Part shown: one piece after another, positions 10,277-18,440 of the stretch
Layout: the number at the start of each line of letters is the position of its first letter
How positions within the stretch are numbered: position 1 is the first letter of the stretch
From: Clostridia bacterium
Lineage (GTDB): Bacteria; Bacillota_A; Clostridia; Oscillospirales; Acutalibacteraceae
Direction: 5' to 3'
Length of the DNA: 64,000 bases
Assembly: GCA_017397065.1 (NCBI GenBank)
Contig: JAFQKE010000024.1
Span: forward strand, 62,001-126,000
Program-made: the position numbers and the translations under genes
The notes under the pieces: generated by a model
The model's database searches: none
What the model was told of the DNA's origin: nothing
The model's input: the letters and a program-made list of their open reading frames with translations, nothing else

Positions 10277-10302
10277 AACCTATTAAATAACTAAAATGAA
10301 AC

Positions 10303-10340
10303 AAAAGCAGCTTGCAGAGAAAACTCTGCAAGCTGCTTTT
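10303..10340. terminator. Bidirectional terminator between convergent genes
   Basis: A perfect 17-bp stem (AAAAGCAGCTTGCAGAG) with an AAAA loop, A-rich on one side and T-rich on the other. It sits between paralogue 3 (plus) and the metal ATPase (minus) and can serve both. Confidence 0.92.
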
Positions 10341-10360
10341 AACGTTATAAACTTTAAATT

Positions 10361-12280
10361 TTATTTGCTGTATTTCATTGCTCTTGTGGAGTTTAAAATT
10401 TCCAGTATCGTCACACCAACATCGGCAAAGATGGCTAACCACATTGGTGCGTATCCAAATGCGCTAAGTGTTAAAACCAATGCTTTTATGAAAATGAAAA
10501 ATATAATGTTTTGATTCACAATTCCAAGCGTACGCTTTGCAATTTTTCTGGCAAGTGTGATTTTGTTAATTTTATCATCCATAATAACAATGTCGGCCGC
10601 TTCAATGGCGGCATCGCTTCCCATAGCACCCATAGAAATTCCAATGTCTGAACGCATTAAAGCGGGAGCATCGTTTATTCCGTCACCAACAAAGCCAACA
10701 ATGGTATTTTTATCTTTTTGCGAAATAAATTGTTCTGCAAGAGCAACCTTTCCATCGGGCAGTAAGGCGGCGTGGAATTCATCAATTGCAAGTGTTTTTG
10801 CAACCTTTTCGGTGGTTTTGGGATTATCTCCGCTTAGCATAACGGTTCGTATTCCATCACCCTTTAAATCGGCAATGGTATCGGCTGCACCGTCCTTAAT
10901 CTCATCTGCAATAACAATATGTCCCATATATTCTTTGTTCATTGCAATATGAATCGTATTGCCCGAAAGATTGTGAGCGTGGCACTCCTCACATTCGGTG
11001 ATGGTTATTTTTTCAAGCTTCATAAGTCGGTCATTACCAACGAGAACCTGCTTGCCCTCAATATCTGCTCTGATTCCTGCACCGGGTAGCTCCATAATGT
11101 TTTCTGCTTTGGTGTCGGGAACCTTGCCATATGCGGCAATAAGCGAATTGGATATGGGGTGGTCGCTGTAGCATTCGGCCGTTGCCGCTATTCTTAGAAG
11201 CTCAGCTTCGGTTATTTTTTCGGGATGTATTGCAGTTACTCTAAAGCTGCCTTTTGTAAGGGTTCCGGTTTTATCAAACATTAAAAGCTTGAGCTTTGCA
11301 AGTGCCTCTAAATAGCCGGCACCCTTTATGAGTATGCCTTTTTTTGATGCCGCACCCATACCTCCAAAGAAGGCTAGCGGTACCGAAATAACCAGCGCAC
11401 AGGGGCAGGCACTTACCAAAAATGAAAGGGAACGCTCTATCCATTCTATAAAACCGCCGTGTGCACCTAAAAGCGGAGGAACAACCGCTAAAACTGCCGC
11501 CGCACCAACAACAATGGGGGTGTATATTGCCGCAAAACGAGTAATAAATCCCTCTCTTTTTGCTTTCTTCTCTGAAGCCTCTTCAATCAGCTCTACAATT
11601 CTGCCAACGGTGGAGTTTTGGTATTCAGCCTCAACCTCAATTTCTAAAACGCCTCCGCAGTTTATGGAACCGCTTATTACTTTATCGCCGTCACCAACGT
11701 TTATGGGGAAGCTTTCTCCTGTAAGTGCGGCGGTGTTCAGCGAACTGTTACCCTTTGTTATTTTGCCATCGAGAGGAATTTTTTCGCCCGCTTTTACAAT
11801 AATTGTTTCTCCAACTTCAACCTCGTATGGGTCTACCGTCATAATTTCGCCGTTTCGTAAAACGTTGGCATATTCGGGAAGAATATCTACAAGCTCTTTG
11901 ATTGAGCGGCGTGAACGCTCTGTAGCAATGCTCTCAAAAAATGTACCGACTCTGTAAAGTATAACAACTATAGCACCCTCGCCGGCCGAACTGTGAGCGT
12001 GTCCGTGGTCGCCTCCGGTAGAAATAAGGCTAAGTGCAAATGCACCTATTGTGGCAACCGCCATAAGAAAGTTTTCGTCAAAAACACGCCCCGAAAAAAT
12101 GCCAAGAAAAGCCTTTCTAAGTAGTGTTGCTCCGCATATTATGTAGGGCACAAAGTAGCAGGCCGTTTCAATTAAATGACCGTGGTGACCGAAACTTTCA
12201 AAATCAATGAATTGACATACGCCATACAAAAAGGCGGATATTAAAATAAGTACAAGTGATTTCTTTTGCTTTTTAGTCAT
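10361..12280 (-). CDS. cadA: Heavy-metal-transporting P1B-type ATPase (Cd/Zn/Pb type)
   Basis: A 639-residue integral membrane efflux ATPase. Seen in order: membrane segments with His-rich stretches near the N-terminus (FGHHGHLIE, GGDHGHAHSS), the actuator TGES motif, the CPC metal-binding motif in SACPCALVIS (about residue 291), the DKTGTLTKG phosphorylation site (about 335), the SDHPI HP motif of P1B pumps, and the GDGINDAPAL hinge (about 530). It has no fused N-terminal HMA domain; a free HMA protein is encoded 11 bases upstream. CPC plus a CadC-like regulator two genes upstream suggests Cd, Zn or Pb rather than Cu; exact metal choice is inference. Confidence 0.95.
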   Translation of the reverse strand: MTKKQKKSLVLILISAFLYGVCQFIDFESFGHHGHLIETACYFVPYIICGATLLRKAFLGIFSGRVFDENFLMAVATIGAFALSLISTGGDHGHAHSSAGEGAIVVILYRVGTFFESIATERSRRSIKELVDILPEYANVLRNGEIMTVDPYEVEVGETIIVKAGEKIPLDGKITKGNSSLNTAALTGESFPINVGDGDKVISGSINCGGVLEIEVEAEYQNSTVGRIVELIEEASEKKAKREGFITRFAAIYTPIVVGAAAVLAVVPPLLGAHGGFIEWIERSLSFLVSACPCALVISVPLAFFGGMGAASKKGILIKGAGYLEALAKLKLLMFDKTGTLTKGSFRVTAIHPEKITEAELLRIAATAECYSDHPISNSLIAAYGKVPDTKAENIMELPGAGIRADIEGKQVLVGNDRLMKLEKITITECEECHAHNLSGNTIHIAMNKEYMGHIVIADEIKDGAADTIADLKGDGIRTVMLSGDNPKTTEKVAKTLAIDEFHAALLPDGKVALAEQFISQKDKNTIVGFVGDGINDAPALMRSDIGISMGAMGSDAAIEAADIVIMDDKINKITLARKIAKRTLGIVNQNIIFFIFIKALVLTLSAFGYAPMWLAIFADVGVTILEILNSTRAMKYSK

Positions 12281-12291
12281 AATGTCACCAA

Positions 12292-12513
12292 TTATTCTGT
12301 GATTTCGCAGTCGGGCTCGACCTTTTTAGCTTCCTTTTCAACAGCCTTAATTAAAGCGGGAATATCGCAGTCGTCCTCAACCTCTAGGATAATTTTGCCG
12401 GTTAAAAAAACAACCCTTGCGGATTTTACTTTTTCAAGCTTACTAATATTTTTTTCTACCTTCGCTGCACAGTTTGCGCAGTCGATTTCTGAAAATTTTA
12501 AAACCTTTTTCAT
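12292..12513 (-). CDS. Stand-alone heavy-metal-associated (HMA) domain protein
   Basis: A 73-residue ferredoxin-like metallochaperone with the metal-binding CxxC at residues 12-15 (EIDCANCAAK), similar in size to CopZ. It has a good ribosome binding site (AAGGAG) and lies between the repressor and the ATPase gene. It probably supplies in trans the HMA domain that the ATPase lacks. The leading acidic/Cys pattern (DCANC) resembles Zn/Cd HMA domains of ZntA/CadA more than the GMTC form of copper chaperones. Function inferred from family and context. Confidence 0.92.
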   Translation of the reverse strand: MKKVLKFSEIDCANCAAKVEKNISKLEKVKSARVVFLTGKIILEVEDDCDIPALIKAVEKEAKKVEPDCEITE

Positions 12514-12527
12514 AATTTTGCTCCTTT

Positions 12528-12884
12528 TTATTCTGTTAAATGGTCCATACCCTGTGCAATAATGCTTCGTACATGGTTATCTGCCAGGGTGTAAAAAACA
12601 ACCTTTCCCTCACGCCTAAACTTTACAAGCTTACTGTGTTTAAGGGTTTTTAGCTGATGCGATATAGCTGACTGTGTCATATTAAGCAATGCCGCAATAT
12701 CACAAACACAAAGCTCCTTTTCAAAAAGCAGATACAAAATTTTTATGCGTGTTGTATCGCTGAAAAGCTTAAAAAGATCAGCAAGATCGCTAAGCGTTTC
12801 ATCGGAGGGCAGGGTAGAGCGAACCTCATTCACGGTATCTTTATGAATGAGTAGGCATTCGCAGGTGTTTACCGAATTACTCAT
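12528..12884 (-). CDS. cadC: ArsR/SmtB-family metal-sensing repressor, CadC-like
   Basis: A 118-residue winged-helix repressor. Its cysteines match the CadC alpha-3N site: C8 and C10 near the N-terminus plus C59 and C61 in ELCVCD. The C-terminal helix also carries the SmtB-type alpha-5 ligand set, D102-x-H104 and H115-x2-E118 with the family spacing of 11 between histidines. The recognition helix reads MTQSAISHQLKTLKHS. It is the first gene of the operon, and its likely operator overlaps the promoter -10 box, so metal binding should release repression of the HMA protein and the ATPase. Cd(II)/Pb(II)/Zn(II) sensing is inferred from these ligands. Confidence 0.95.
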   Translation of the reverse strand: MSNSVNTCECLLIHKDTVNEVRSTLPSDETLSDLADLFKLFSDTTRIKILYLLFEKELCVCDIAALLNMTQSAISHQLKTLKHSKLVKFRREGKVVFYTLADNHVRSIIAQGMDHLTE

Positions 12885-12898
12885 AACACCATCCTTTC

Positions 12899-12945
12899 AT
12901 ATGTTCAACTGTTCATATGATAACACAGCACGAAACTCTTGTCAA
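12899..12945 (-). promoter_or_regulatory. cad operon promoter and operator
   Basis: On the minus strand TTGACA (12940-12945), a 17-bp spacer and TATCAT (12917-12922) form a near-consensus promoter. The imperfect palindrome ATATGAACAGTTGAACATAT (12899-12918) starts at the -10 box and has the ATATGAACA-type half sites used by ArsR/SmtB repressors. Confidence 0.88.
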
Positions 12946-13077
12946 GCCTAAAGACCAAAAATATGTATTATATATGCGTGATAATTAGCCACAAATTAAA
13001 ACCGCCTTAAAACTACTATCTATATAGACGAGAAATGAGTTTTTGTTCCATCCGTAAAACTTATTCGCAATAAAATC

Positions 13078-13106
13078 TTGACATTTTTAAAATTTTGGGG
13101 TATCAT
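13078..13106 (+). promoter_or_regulatory. thrS promoter
   Basis: TTGACA (13078-13083), 17-bp spacer, TATCAT (13101-13106), just upstream of the T-box leader. Confidence 0.85.
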
Positions 13107-13114
13107 AATATAAA

Positions 13115-13378
13115 TGAGAAATACGTTGACGGGAAGAGTAGTTTTATAAAGCACCATCAGAGAGCAAGGGTAGGTTGCTGTGAGCCTTTGCGGTAAGCCT
13201 TAAAATGAAGACCACCCCTGAGTGCCGACCGAAATCAAGGCGGCCGTTTTGGTTACGTTATAAACCTTTAAGCATTGCCTTTGGCAACTGTTTATTCAAG
13301 TGGCACTTTTGTGCAATTTGGGTGGAACCGTGGATGCATATTTTATGCCTTCATCCCATTGTGGATGGAGGCTTTTTG
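13115..13378 (+). promoter_or_regulatory. T-box riboswitch (threonine) upstream of thrS
   Basis: Stem I features are present: AGTAG (13137-13141), AGAGAG and a GGTTGCTGTGAGCC apical arm. The specifier region reads TGAAG-ACC-ACCCC, so ACC (Thr) at 13211-13213 is the likely specifier. The conserved T-box AATTTGGGTGGAACCGTGG lies at about 13315-13333. The terminator is a 10-bp stem (GCCTTCATCC with GGATGGAGGC, 13347-13372) followed by TTTTT. Uncharged tRNA-Thr should favour the antiterminator and raise thrS expression; this matches the gene downstream. Confidence 0.95.
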
Positions 13379-13409
13379 TTTTTAAATAATCTTTTGGAGG
13401 ATGATAAAT

Positions 13410-15359
13410 ATGATTAACATTACTTTAAAGGGTGGCACCGTTAAGGAGTTTGAAGCAGGCGTTACTCCTTATGACGTTGCTAAGTCAATTGGCGCAGGTC
13501 TTGCAAAGGCTGTTTGTGCCGCTACCGTAAACGGCAAGGAGGCCGACCTTCGCACTCCTCTTAATGAGGACTGCGCTTTAGAGCTTTTAACCTTTGACGA
13601 TGATTATGGCAAGTGGACCTTCCGCCACACCGCATCTCATATCTTGGCTCAGGCGGTTAAACGTCTTTATCCAAACGTTAAGCTTGCTATTGGCCCTGCT
13701 ATTGATAACGGCTTTTATTATGATTTTGATACAGATGTTATGTTCACCCCCGAAATGCTTGAAAAAATCGAGGGTGAGATGAAAAAGATAGTTAAAGAGG
13801 ACATTGCCTTAGAACGTTTTACTATGTCCCGTGAGGAGGCTATAAAATACTTCACCGAAAAGGGCGAGATTTATAAAGTTGAGCTTGTAGAGGAGCTTCC
13901 CGAGGGTGAGGAAATCAGCTTCTATTCTCAGGGCGATTTTACCGACCTTTGTGCAGGTGCTCATCTTATGTCCACCGCTCCTGTTAAGGCGTTTAAGCTT
14001 CTTTCTGCCACCGGTGCCTATTGGCGTGGCGATTCTAAAAGAAAAATGTTGCAGCGTATTTACGGTACTGCATACCCCAAAGCTTCATTGTTAGAGGAGC
14101 ATTTGGTAGCTTTAGAGGAGGCTAAAAAGCGTGACCATAATAAGCTCGGTCGTGAGCTTGAACTCTTTACAACCTCTGATTTAATCGGTCAGGGTCTTCC
14201 CATAATGCTTCCAAAGGGAGCTAGAATGATTCAGCTCTTACAGCGCTTTGTGGAGGATGAGGAGCAAAAGCGTGGCTGGCTTCTTACCAAAACTCCTTTT
14301 ATGGCTAAATCTGACCTTTATAAGGTTTCGGGTCACTGGGATCATTATAAGGATGGTATGTTCGTTCTTGGCGATGAGGAGAAGGACGATGAAGTTTTTG
14401 CACTTCGTCCTATGACCTGCCCGTTCCAGTATCAGGCATATTTAAATCGTGCACGCTCTTACAGAGATTTACCCCTCCGTTATAATGAAACTTCAACTCT
14501 CTTCCGCAATGAGGCATCCGGTGAAATGCATGGACTTATAAGAGTTCGTCAGTTTACCATCTCTGAGGGTCACTTAATGTGTACTCCTGAGCAGCTTGAG
14601 GACGAATTCAAGGGATGTTTGGAGCTTGCTATTTATATGCTTAAAACTCTTGGCCTTTATGAGGACGTTTCTTACAGATTTTCTCAGTGGGATCCCGATG
14701 ACAGAGAAAAATATATCGGAACTGATGAGCAGTGGGACGAGGCTCAGGGCATTATGGGTAGAATCCTTGACCACCTTGAGATTCCTTATAAAATCGGCGT
14801 TGGTGAGGCCGCTTTCTATGGTCCTAAGCTTGATATTCAGATTAAAAATGTTCACGGCAAAGAGGATACCCTCATTACCATTCAGGTTGACCAGATGTTA
14901 GCCGAAAAATTTGGTATGGAGTATGTGGATAAGGACGGCACCAAAAAACATCCTTATATTATCCACCGCACCTCAATCGGTTGCTATGAAAGAACCCTTG
15001 CCTTGCTTATTGAAAAATATGCAGGTGCGTTCCCACTTTGGCTCGCTCCCGTTCAGGTTAAATTATTGCCCATTGCAGACCGCCATTTAGACTATGCAAA
15101 TGAGGTTAAAGCAAAGCTTGAAGCGGTTGGTATGCGTGTTGAGCTTGATGATAGAAACGAAAAAATCGGTTACAAAATCCGTGAGGCAAGAATGCAGCGT
15201 GTTCCCTATATGCTTGTTATGGGTGATAACGAGGTAGAGGAGGGCACTCTTTCGGTTCGCTCCCGTAAGGATGGCGATCTAGGTGCAAAATCGGTTGATG
15301 AGTTTATCGCAGCCGCCCTTGTAGAAATCAATACCAAAGCTAATGGACTTGATAATTAA
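13410..15359 (+). CDS. thrS: Threonyl-tRNA synthetase
   Basis: A 649-residue class II synthetase: TGS domain (about 1-60), editing domain with the HTASH signature (about residue 70), catalytic core and C-terminal anticodon-binding domain (LAPVQVKLLPIADRH onward). Zinc ligands of the core appear conserved in MTCPF, SEGHL and IIHRTSIG. The upstream in-frame ATG at 13401 directly abuts GGAGG, so the ATG at 13410 is the better start. Several core motifs diverge from the E. coli form: RVRQFTISEGH in place of RVRGFTQDDAH and IGCYERTLALL in place of LGSMERF. It is controlled by a threonine T-box, which supports its identity. Confidence 0.97.
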   Translation: MINITLKGGTVKEFEAGVTPYDVAKSIGAGLAKAVCAATVNGKEADLRTPLNEDCALELLTFDDDYGKWTFRHTASHILAQAVKRLYPNVKLAIGPAIDNGFYYDFDTDVMFTPEMLEKIEGEMKKIVKEDIALERFTMSREEAIKYFTEKGEIYKVELVEELPEGEEISFYSQGDFTDLCAGAHLMSTAPVKAFKLLSATGAYWRGDSKRKMLQRIYGTAYPKASLLEEHLVALEEAKKRDHNKLGRELELFTTSDLIGQGLPIMLPKGARMIQLLQRFVEDEEQKRGWLLTKTPFMAKSDLYKVSGHWDHYKDGMFVLGDEEKDDEVFALRPMTCPFQYQAYLNRARSYRDLPLRYNETSTLFRNEASGEMHGLIRVRQFTISEGHLMCTPEQLEDEFKGCLELAIYMLKTLGLYEDVSYRFSQWDPDDREKYIGTDEQWDEAQGIMGRILDHLEIPYKIGVGEAAFYGPKLDIQIKNVHGKEDTLITIQVDQMLAEKFGMEYVDKDGTKKHPYIIHRTSIGCYERTLALLIEKYAGAFPLWLAPVQVKLLPIADRHLDYANEVKAKLEAVGMRVELDDRNEKIGYKIREARMQRVPYMLVMGDNEVEEGTLSVRSRKDGDLGAKSVDEFIAAALVEINTKANGLDN

Positions 15360-15374
15360 ATCTAAGTAATTAAA

Positions 15375-15416
15375 AACACAGTAGCTCAGTTTTAAGGCGT
15401 AGCTACTGTGTTTTTT
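15375..15416 (+). terminator. thrS terminator
   Basis: Stem AACACAGTAGCT/AGCTACTGTGTT with a 14-base loop and TTTTTT. Confidence 0.88.
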
Positions 15417-15488
15417 GGTTTAAAAAAGCAACTTTTCGTTGTTTTGAAAATAATTGCATAAAATACTTTATTAAAAGGCCGAATTTGC

Positions 15489-15537
15489 TTGACATAACCT
15501 ACTTTTTTAGGTATAATAACGTTGAAATATCAACGTT
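15489..15537 (+). promoter_or_regulatory. marR promoter with palindromic operator
   Basis: TTGACA (15489-15494), 17-bp spacer, TATAAT (15512-15517): a full consensus promoter. It runs straight into the perfect inverted repeat AACGTTGA-AATA-TCAACGTT (15518-15537) at the expected transcription start, a good autoregulatory operator for the MarR protein just downstream. Confidence 0.9.
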
Positions 15538-15552
15538 GAATGGAGATAATTT

Positions 15553-16005
15553 ATGGTAAACAGATTTGAAAGATTTTCCTTTGCACTTTCTGAAATACAT
15601 CGTTTTTGGCATAAGATTGCATCGGATGAGATGACAAAGCTCGGTCTTAAAGGACCTCACGTAGTTTATTTGGTTGCACTTAAACGCTTCCCTAAAGGGG
15701 TAACTGCTGCGGATTTAGCACAGATGTGCGGCAGGGACAAGTCGGATGTATCACGTGCAATAGCATCAATGCAGGAAAAAGGTCTTGTTTCAAAGCAGGG
15801 AGTTAATCAAAATTTGTATCGTGCTAACTTAACCCTTACAAAGGCAGGAGAAGAGGCGGCTGCCCACATCAGCAAAAGAGCCGGTCTTGCGGTAGAAATG
15901 GGCGGCAAAGGGCTTTCGGAGGAGGAGCGAAAAATCTTTTATAACGCCCTTGAGCTTATTGCATCCAATCTTTGCAAAATAAGTAAGGACGGTCTGCCTG
16001 AATAA
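15553..16005 (+). CDS. MarR-family transcriptional regulator
   Basis: A 150-residue winged-helix protein. The HTH reads VTAADLAQMCGRDKSDVSRA (about 56-75), followed by the wing GLVSKQGVNQNLYRANLTLT and a dimerisation helix. TGGAGA precedes the ATG. It is monocistronic: a promoter with a palindrome lies immediately upstream and a terminator follows, so the sequence offers no regulated partner gene. Autoregulation is inferred from the palindrome at the promoter; its ligand cannot be predicted. Confidence 0.92.
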   Translation: MVNRFERFSFALSEIHRFWHKIASDEMTKLGLKGPHVVYLVALKRFPKGVTAADLAQMCGRDKSDVSRAIASMQEKGLVSKQGVNQNLYRANLTLTKAGEEAAAHISKRAGLAVEMGGKGLSEEERKIFYNALELIASNLCKISKDGLPE

Positions 16006-16022
16006 TTGTTTATAACAAAATA

Positions 16023-16056
16023 AAAAACCGAAGTTCATTTTTTGAGCTTCGGTTTT
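16023..16056. terminator. Bidirectional terminator between marR and the PqqD-like gene
   Basis: Stem AAAACCGAAG/CTTCGGTTTT with A- and T-rich flanks on both sides, at a convergent junction. Confidence 0.85.
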
Positions 16057-16066
16057 TGTTATTCAT

Positions 16067-16441
16067 TTAATCCTTTTTGGGTTCAACCCATAAAACAAAA
16101 TGGTAGCTGTCCATTATCTGAAAATATTTTGCAAGACGCTCATAAAGGGGGTGAGCCTCTTTGCCGAATTTTTCATCAACCAGCTTGCCAATGGCGGTAA
16201 TATCCATTTTGCCATCCATTAAAGGCCATATGAAGCTGCCCATTTTATCAAGATGAATGTAACTTATTTTAGGTTTTTTAAAAAGCACTTGGGCAATTTT
16301 GTTTGCCCAGCCTGTGTTTTTAATCTCTAATGTTACTGCACCCTCATCATTTGTACTCCACTCAATTCCGGTGGGGCGAGAGGGAATTTTATCAAGATAG
16401 TTTTTAGGAATAATATTTTTGTTTTTCTTTTTCATAATCAT
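16067..16441 (-). CDS. PqqD-like small protein (RiPP-recognition-element-type fold)
   Basis: A 124-residue protein starting MIMKKKNKN; its ATG overlaps the stop codon of the OPT gene (TAATG), and no other ribosome binding site is clear, so translational coupling is likely. An alternative start at 16435 would drop two residues. The C-terminal half (IHLDKMGSFIWPLMDGKMDI, then a helix, then YFQIMDSYHFVLW) matches the pattern of PqqD-family proteins, which form the RiPP recognition element that binds leader peptides. There is no radical SAM or other RiPP enzyme nearby. A role in presenting or regulating peptides for the transporter is speculation; the fold call is by motif only. Confidence 0.8.
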   Translation of the reverse strand: MIMKKKNKNIIPKNYLDKIPSRPTGIEWSTNDEGAVTLEIKNTGWANKIAQVLFKKPKISYIHLDKMGSFIWPLMDGKMDITAIGKLVDEKFGKEAHPLYERLAKYFQIMDSYHFVLWVEPKKD

Positions 16442-17913
16442 TATATTTCGGTTTGAGCATCGGTATCGGTATCGTTTATTTTGGTGTTTTTGTTCCAAAT
16501 TGTAAATTTAAGCAAGCATAAAATAATAAGACCAAATACCAAAATGCTTCCTATGCTGAGAGCCCAACTCGGGAGCGAAATGAATTTTGAAAGATCTATG
16601 ACTTTATCTACACCAACAATGGCAAGTACGGCAAGTATAATGCCTATAAGGCCTTCGCCGGCTATCATACCGGAACAGAACAAAATTCCGTTAGAAATGG
16701 TTTTATCCTTTCTCTTGCCCTCTTTCATCTTGTCAAAGAACAGACGGATAAGTCCACCAACCATAATGCAGGCGTTAAGCTGAACGGGCAGATAAATACC
16801 AATAGCAACCGGAAGAACGGGAATACGTAGTATTTCCACAATAATGGCAATGAATACGCCGATTAAAATAAGTCCCCAAGGAAGCTTGTTGGTCATAATA
16901 CCTTCAACGATTATCTTCATAAGACCGGCTTGAGGAGCGGCAAGCTCTTTTGAGCCAAAGCCCCATGCGGTATCGAGCAGATAAAGTGTTGCACCAATTG
17001 CAAGAGCCGAGGCAACAACGCCAATGATTTCACCGTACTGTTGCTTTTTAGGAGTAGCGCCTAAAAGGTAACCGGTTTTAAGGTCTTGTGAAGTGTCACC
17101 CGAAATGGCGGCTACAATGCAAATAATAGAACCGATTGCAATGGCTGCCTGCATACCTGTAGCACCGATTTCGCCGCAGATTTTTAAAATTAGTGTTGCA
17201 ATAAGCAGTGTTGCAATAGCCATACCTGAAACAGGGTTGTTAGAGCTACCAACAAGGCCTACCATACGTGATGAAACGGTTGCAAAGAAAAATCCGAAAA
17301 TAACAACAATAATTGCACCTACAAGCGATACGGGAACGGCAGGAACAAGCCATACCAAAAGGGTAAGAATAAGAATTGCGATAAGCACAATTGTCATATT
17401 TATATCTTGTGCGGTGCGTTCTTTACCATTTCCGCCGATAATGTTAAAGCCTTTCATAGAATCTCGGAATGTACGAACAATAAGTGGTAAGGATTTAATA
17501 AGGCTTATGATTCCTCCGGCGGCAAGTGCACCTGCGCCGATGTAACGGATGTATGTGCTCCAAATTCCACTAGCACCCTCTGCGGCATAAATTTCGCCGA
17601 TTGTTTCGGTTCCGGGATAAAGGGTAAGTGTGCTACCAAAAATAACAATAATGGGAATAAGCACAAGCCAGCTGAGTAATCCGCCCGAGAACATAAAGGA
17701 TGAAATTCTGGGGCCGCAGATGTAACCAACACTCATAACAGCGGGGTAAATCTGTGTTCCTACTGCACCGGGATAGGTTTTAGCACTACCTTCAATATTC
17801 ACTTCGGAGGGAACAACCTTAAGTCCGTCAATCACAAACTTAAAGAATGCGGCAAATCCCATACCTGCAAAAACGGTCGAGGCACTGGAGCCACTCTCTT
17901 CACCTGCAAGCAT
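16441..17913 (-). CDS. OPT-family oligopeptide transporter, C-terminal part after an in-frame stop
   Basis: 490 residues of hydrophobic OPT/YSL-type transporter sequence, with many membrane segments and the conserved stretch LVGSSNNPVSGMAIATLLIA. It is in the same frame as the upstream fragment (17929-18387). The junction codons read PYPEG-stop-ACAEVMLAGEE, whereas OPT proteins read PYPEGTACAEVLLAGEE, so one codon is TAA where Thr is expected. The ATG at 17913 has no clear ribosome binding site and lies inside a conserved motif, so independent initiation is unlikely. Without readthrough or correction the gene is a pseudogene. Confidence 0.85.
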   Translation of the reverse strand: MLAGEESGSSASTVFAGMGFAAFFKFVIDGLKVVPSEVNIEGSAKTYPGAVGTQIYPAVMSVGYICGPRISSFMFSGGLLSWLVLIPIIVIFGSTLTLYPGTETIGEIYAAEGASGIWSTYIRYIGAGALAAGGIISLIKSLPLIVRTFRDSMKGFNIIGGNGKERTAQDINMTIVLIAILILTLLVWLVPAVPVSLVGAIIVVIFGFFFATVSSRMVGLVGSSNNPVSGMAIATLLIATLILKICGEIGATGMQAAIAIGSIICIVAAISGDTSQDLKTGYLLGATPKKQQYGEIIGVVASALAIGATLYLLDTAWGFGSKELAAPQAGLMKIIVEGIMTNKLPWGLILIGVFIAIIVEILRIPVLPVAIGIYLPVQLNACIMVGGLIRLFFDKMKEGKRKDKTISNGILFCSGMIAGEGLIGIILAVLAIVGVDKVIDLSKFISLPSWALSIGSILVFGLIILCLLKFTIWNKNTKINDTDTDAQTEI

Positions 17914-17928
17914 AACCTCAGCACAGGC

Positions 17929-18387
17929 TTATCCCTCAGGATAGGGAAGTGTGCCGTGCTCACGAACTATAAGTGCATTGCGGAGCGGAATCATAAAAAA
18001 TACGCCGAGCAATCCACCAAGAAGAGCGATTACGGTAATGGTTACAATGTTGGGCTTTTCCATTACGCCATCTTTTGCCCAAAGGAAAAGGGCGGGAAGT
18101 GTAAATATTGCACCTGCTGCAAGCGATTCACCTGCAGAACCAATGGTTTGCACAATGTTGCTCTCAAGTATGGAGTTTTTGCGTAAAATCACGCGGATAA
18201 CACCCATACCAATAACGGCGGCAGGTATGGATGCCGAAACGGTCATACCTACTCTAAGGCCTAAATAGGCGTTGGCTGCACCAAATACTACTGCTAAAAT
18301 AACACCCATTATGATTGAGGTAACTGTAAGCTCAGGGGCGATTCTTTCGGCAGGAACATATGGCTTGAATTCTTTTTGTTTTTCCAT
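17929..18387 (-). CDS. OPT-family oligopeptide transporter, N-terminal part ending at an ochre stop
   Basis: 152 residues beginning MEKQKEFKPYVPAERIAPEL and containing the first OPT membrane segments (VFGAANAYLGLRVGMTVSAS). It has its own ribosome binding site (AAAGGA) and promoter. It ends at TAA (17929-17931) inside the conserved PYPEGTACAE motif, and the rest of the transporter continues in the same frame. The whole uninterrupted gene would span 16441-18387 (648 codons), a normal OPT length. The codon use and protein quality on both sides are good, so the mutation is recent, an assembly error, or a recoded stop. Confidence 0.85.
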   Translation of the reverse strand: MEKQKEFKPYVPAERIAPELTVTSIIMGVILAVVFGAANAYLGLRVGMTVSASIPAAVIGMGVIRVILRKNSILESNIVQTIGSAGESLAAGAIFTLPALFLWAKDGVMEKPNIVTITVIALLGGLLGVFFMIPLRNALIVREHGTLPYPEG

Positions 18388-18440
18388 AATAAATTCCTTT
18401 CATTAAAATCTGTTTAAGATTTTATTTTACAGTCTTAAAT

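Noticed and set aside
11328..11957. 209-codon plus-strand frame inside the metal ATPase gene
   Set aside because: It lies fully antisense to a gene with all P1B motifs and its translation is Ser/Pro/Thr-rich without any domain.
13205..13417. Short frame in the thrS leader
   Set aside because: It covers the T-box specifier, T-box core and terminator, which explain the sequence as RNA.
17911..17931. Selenocysteine or pyrrolysine recoding at the OPT stop
   Set aside because: The codon is TAA, not TGA or TAG, and the family residue is Thr, so a specific recoding system is unlikely.
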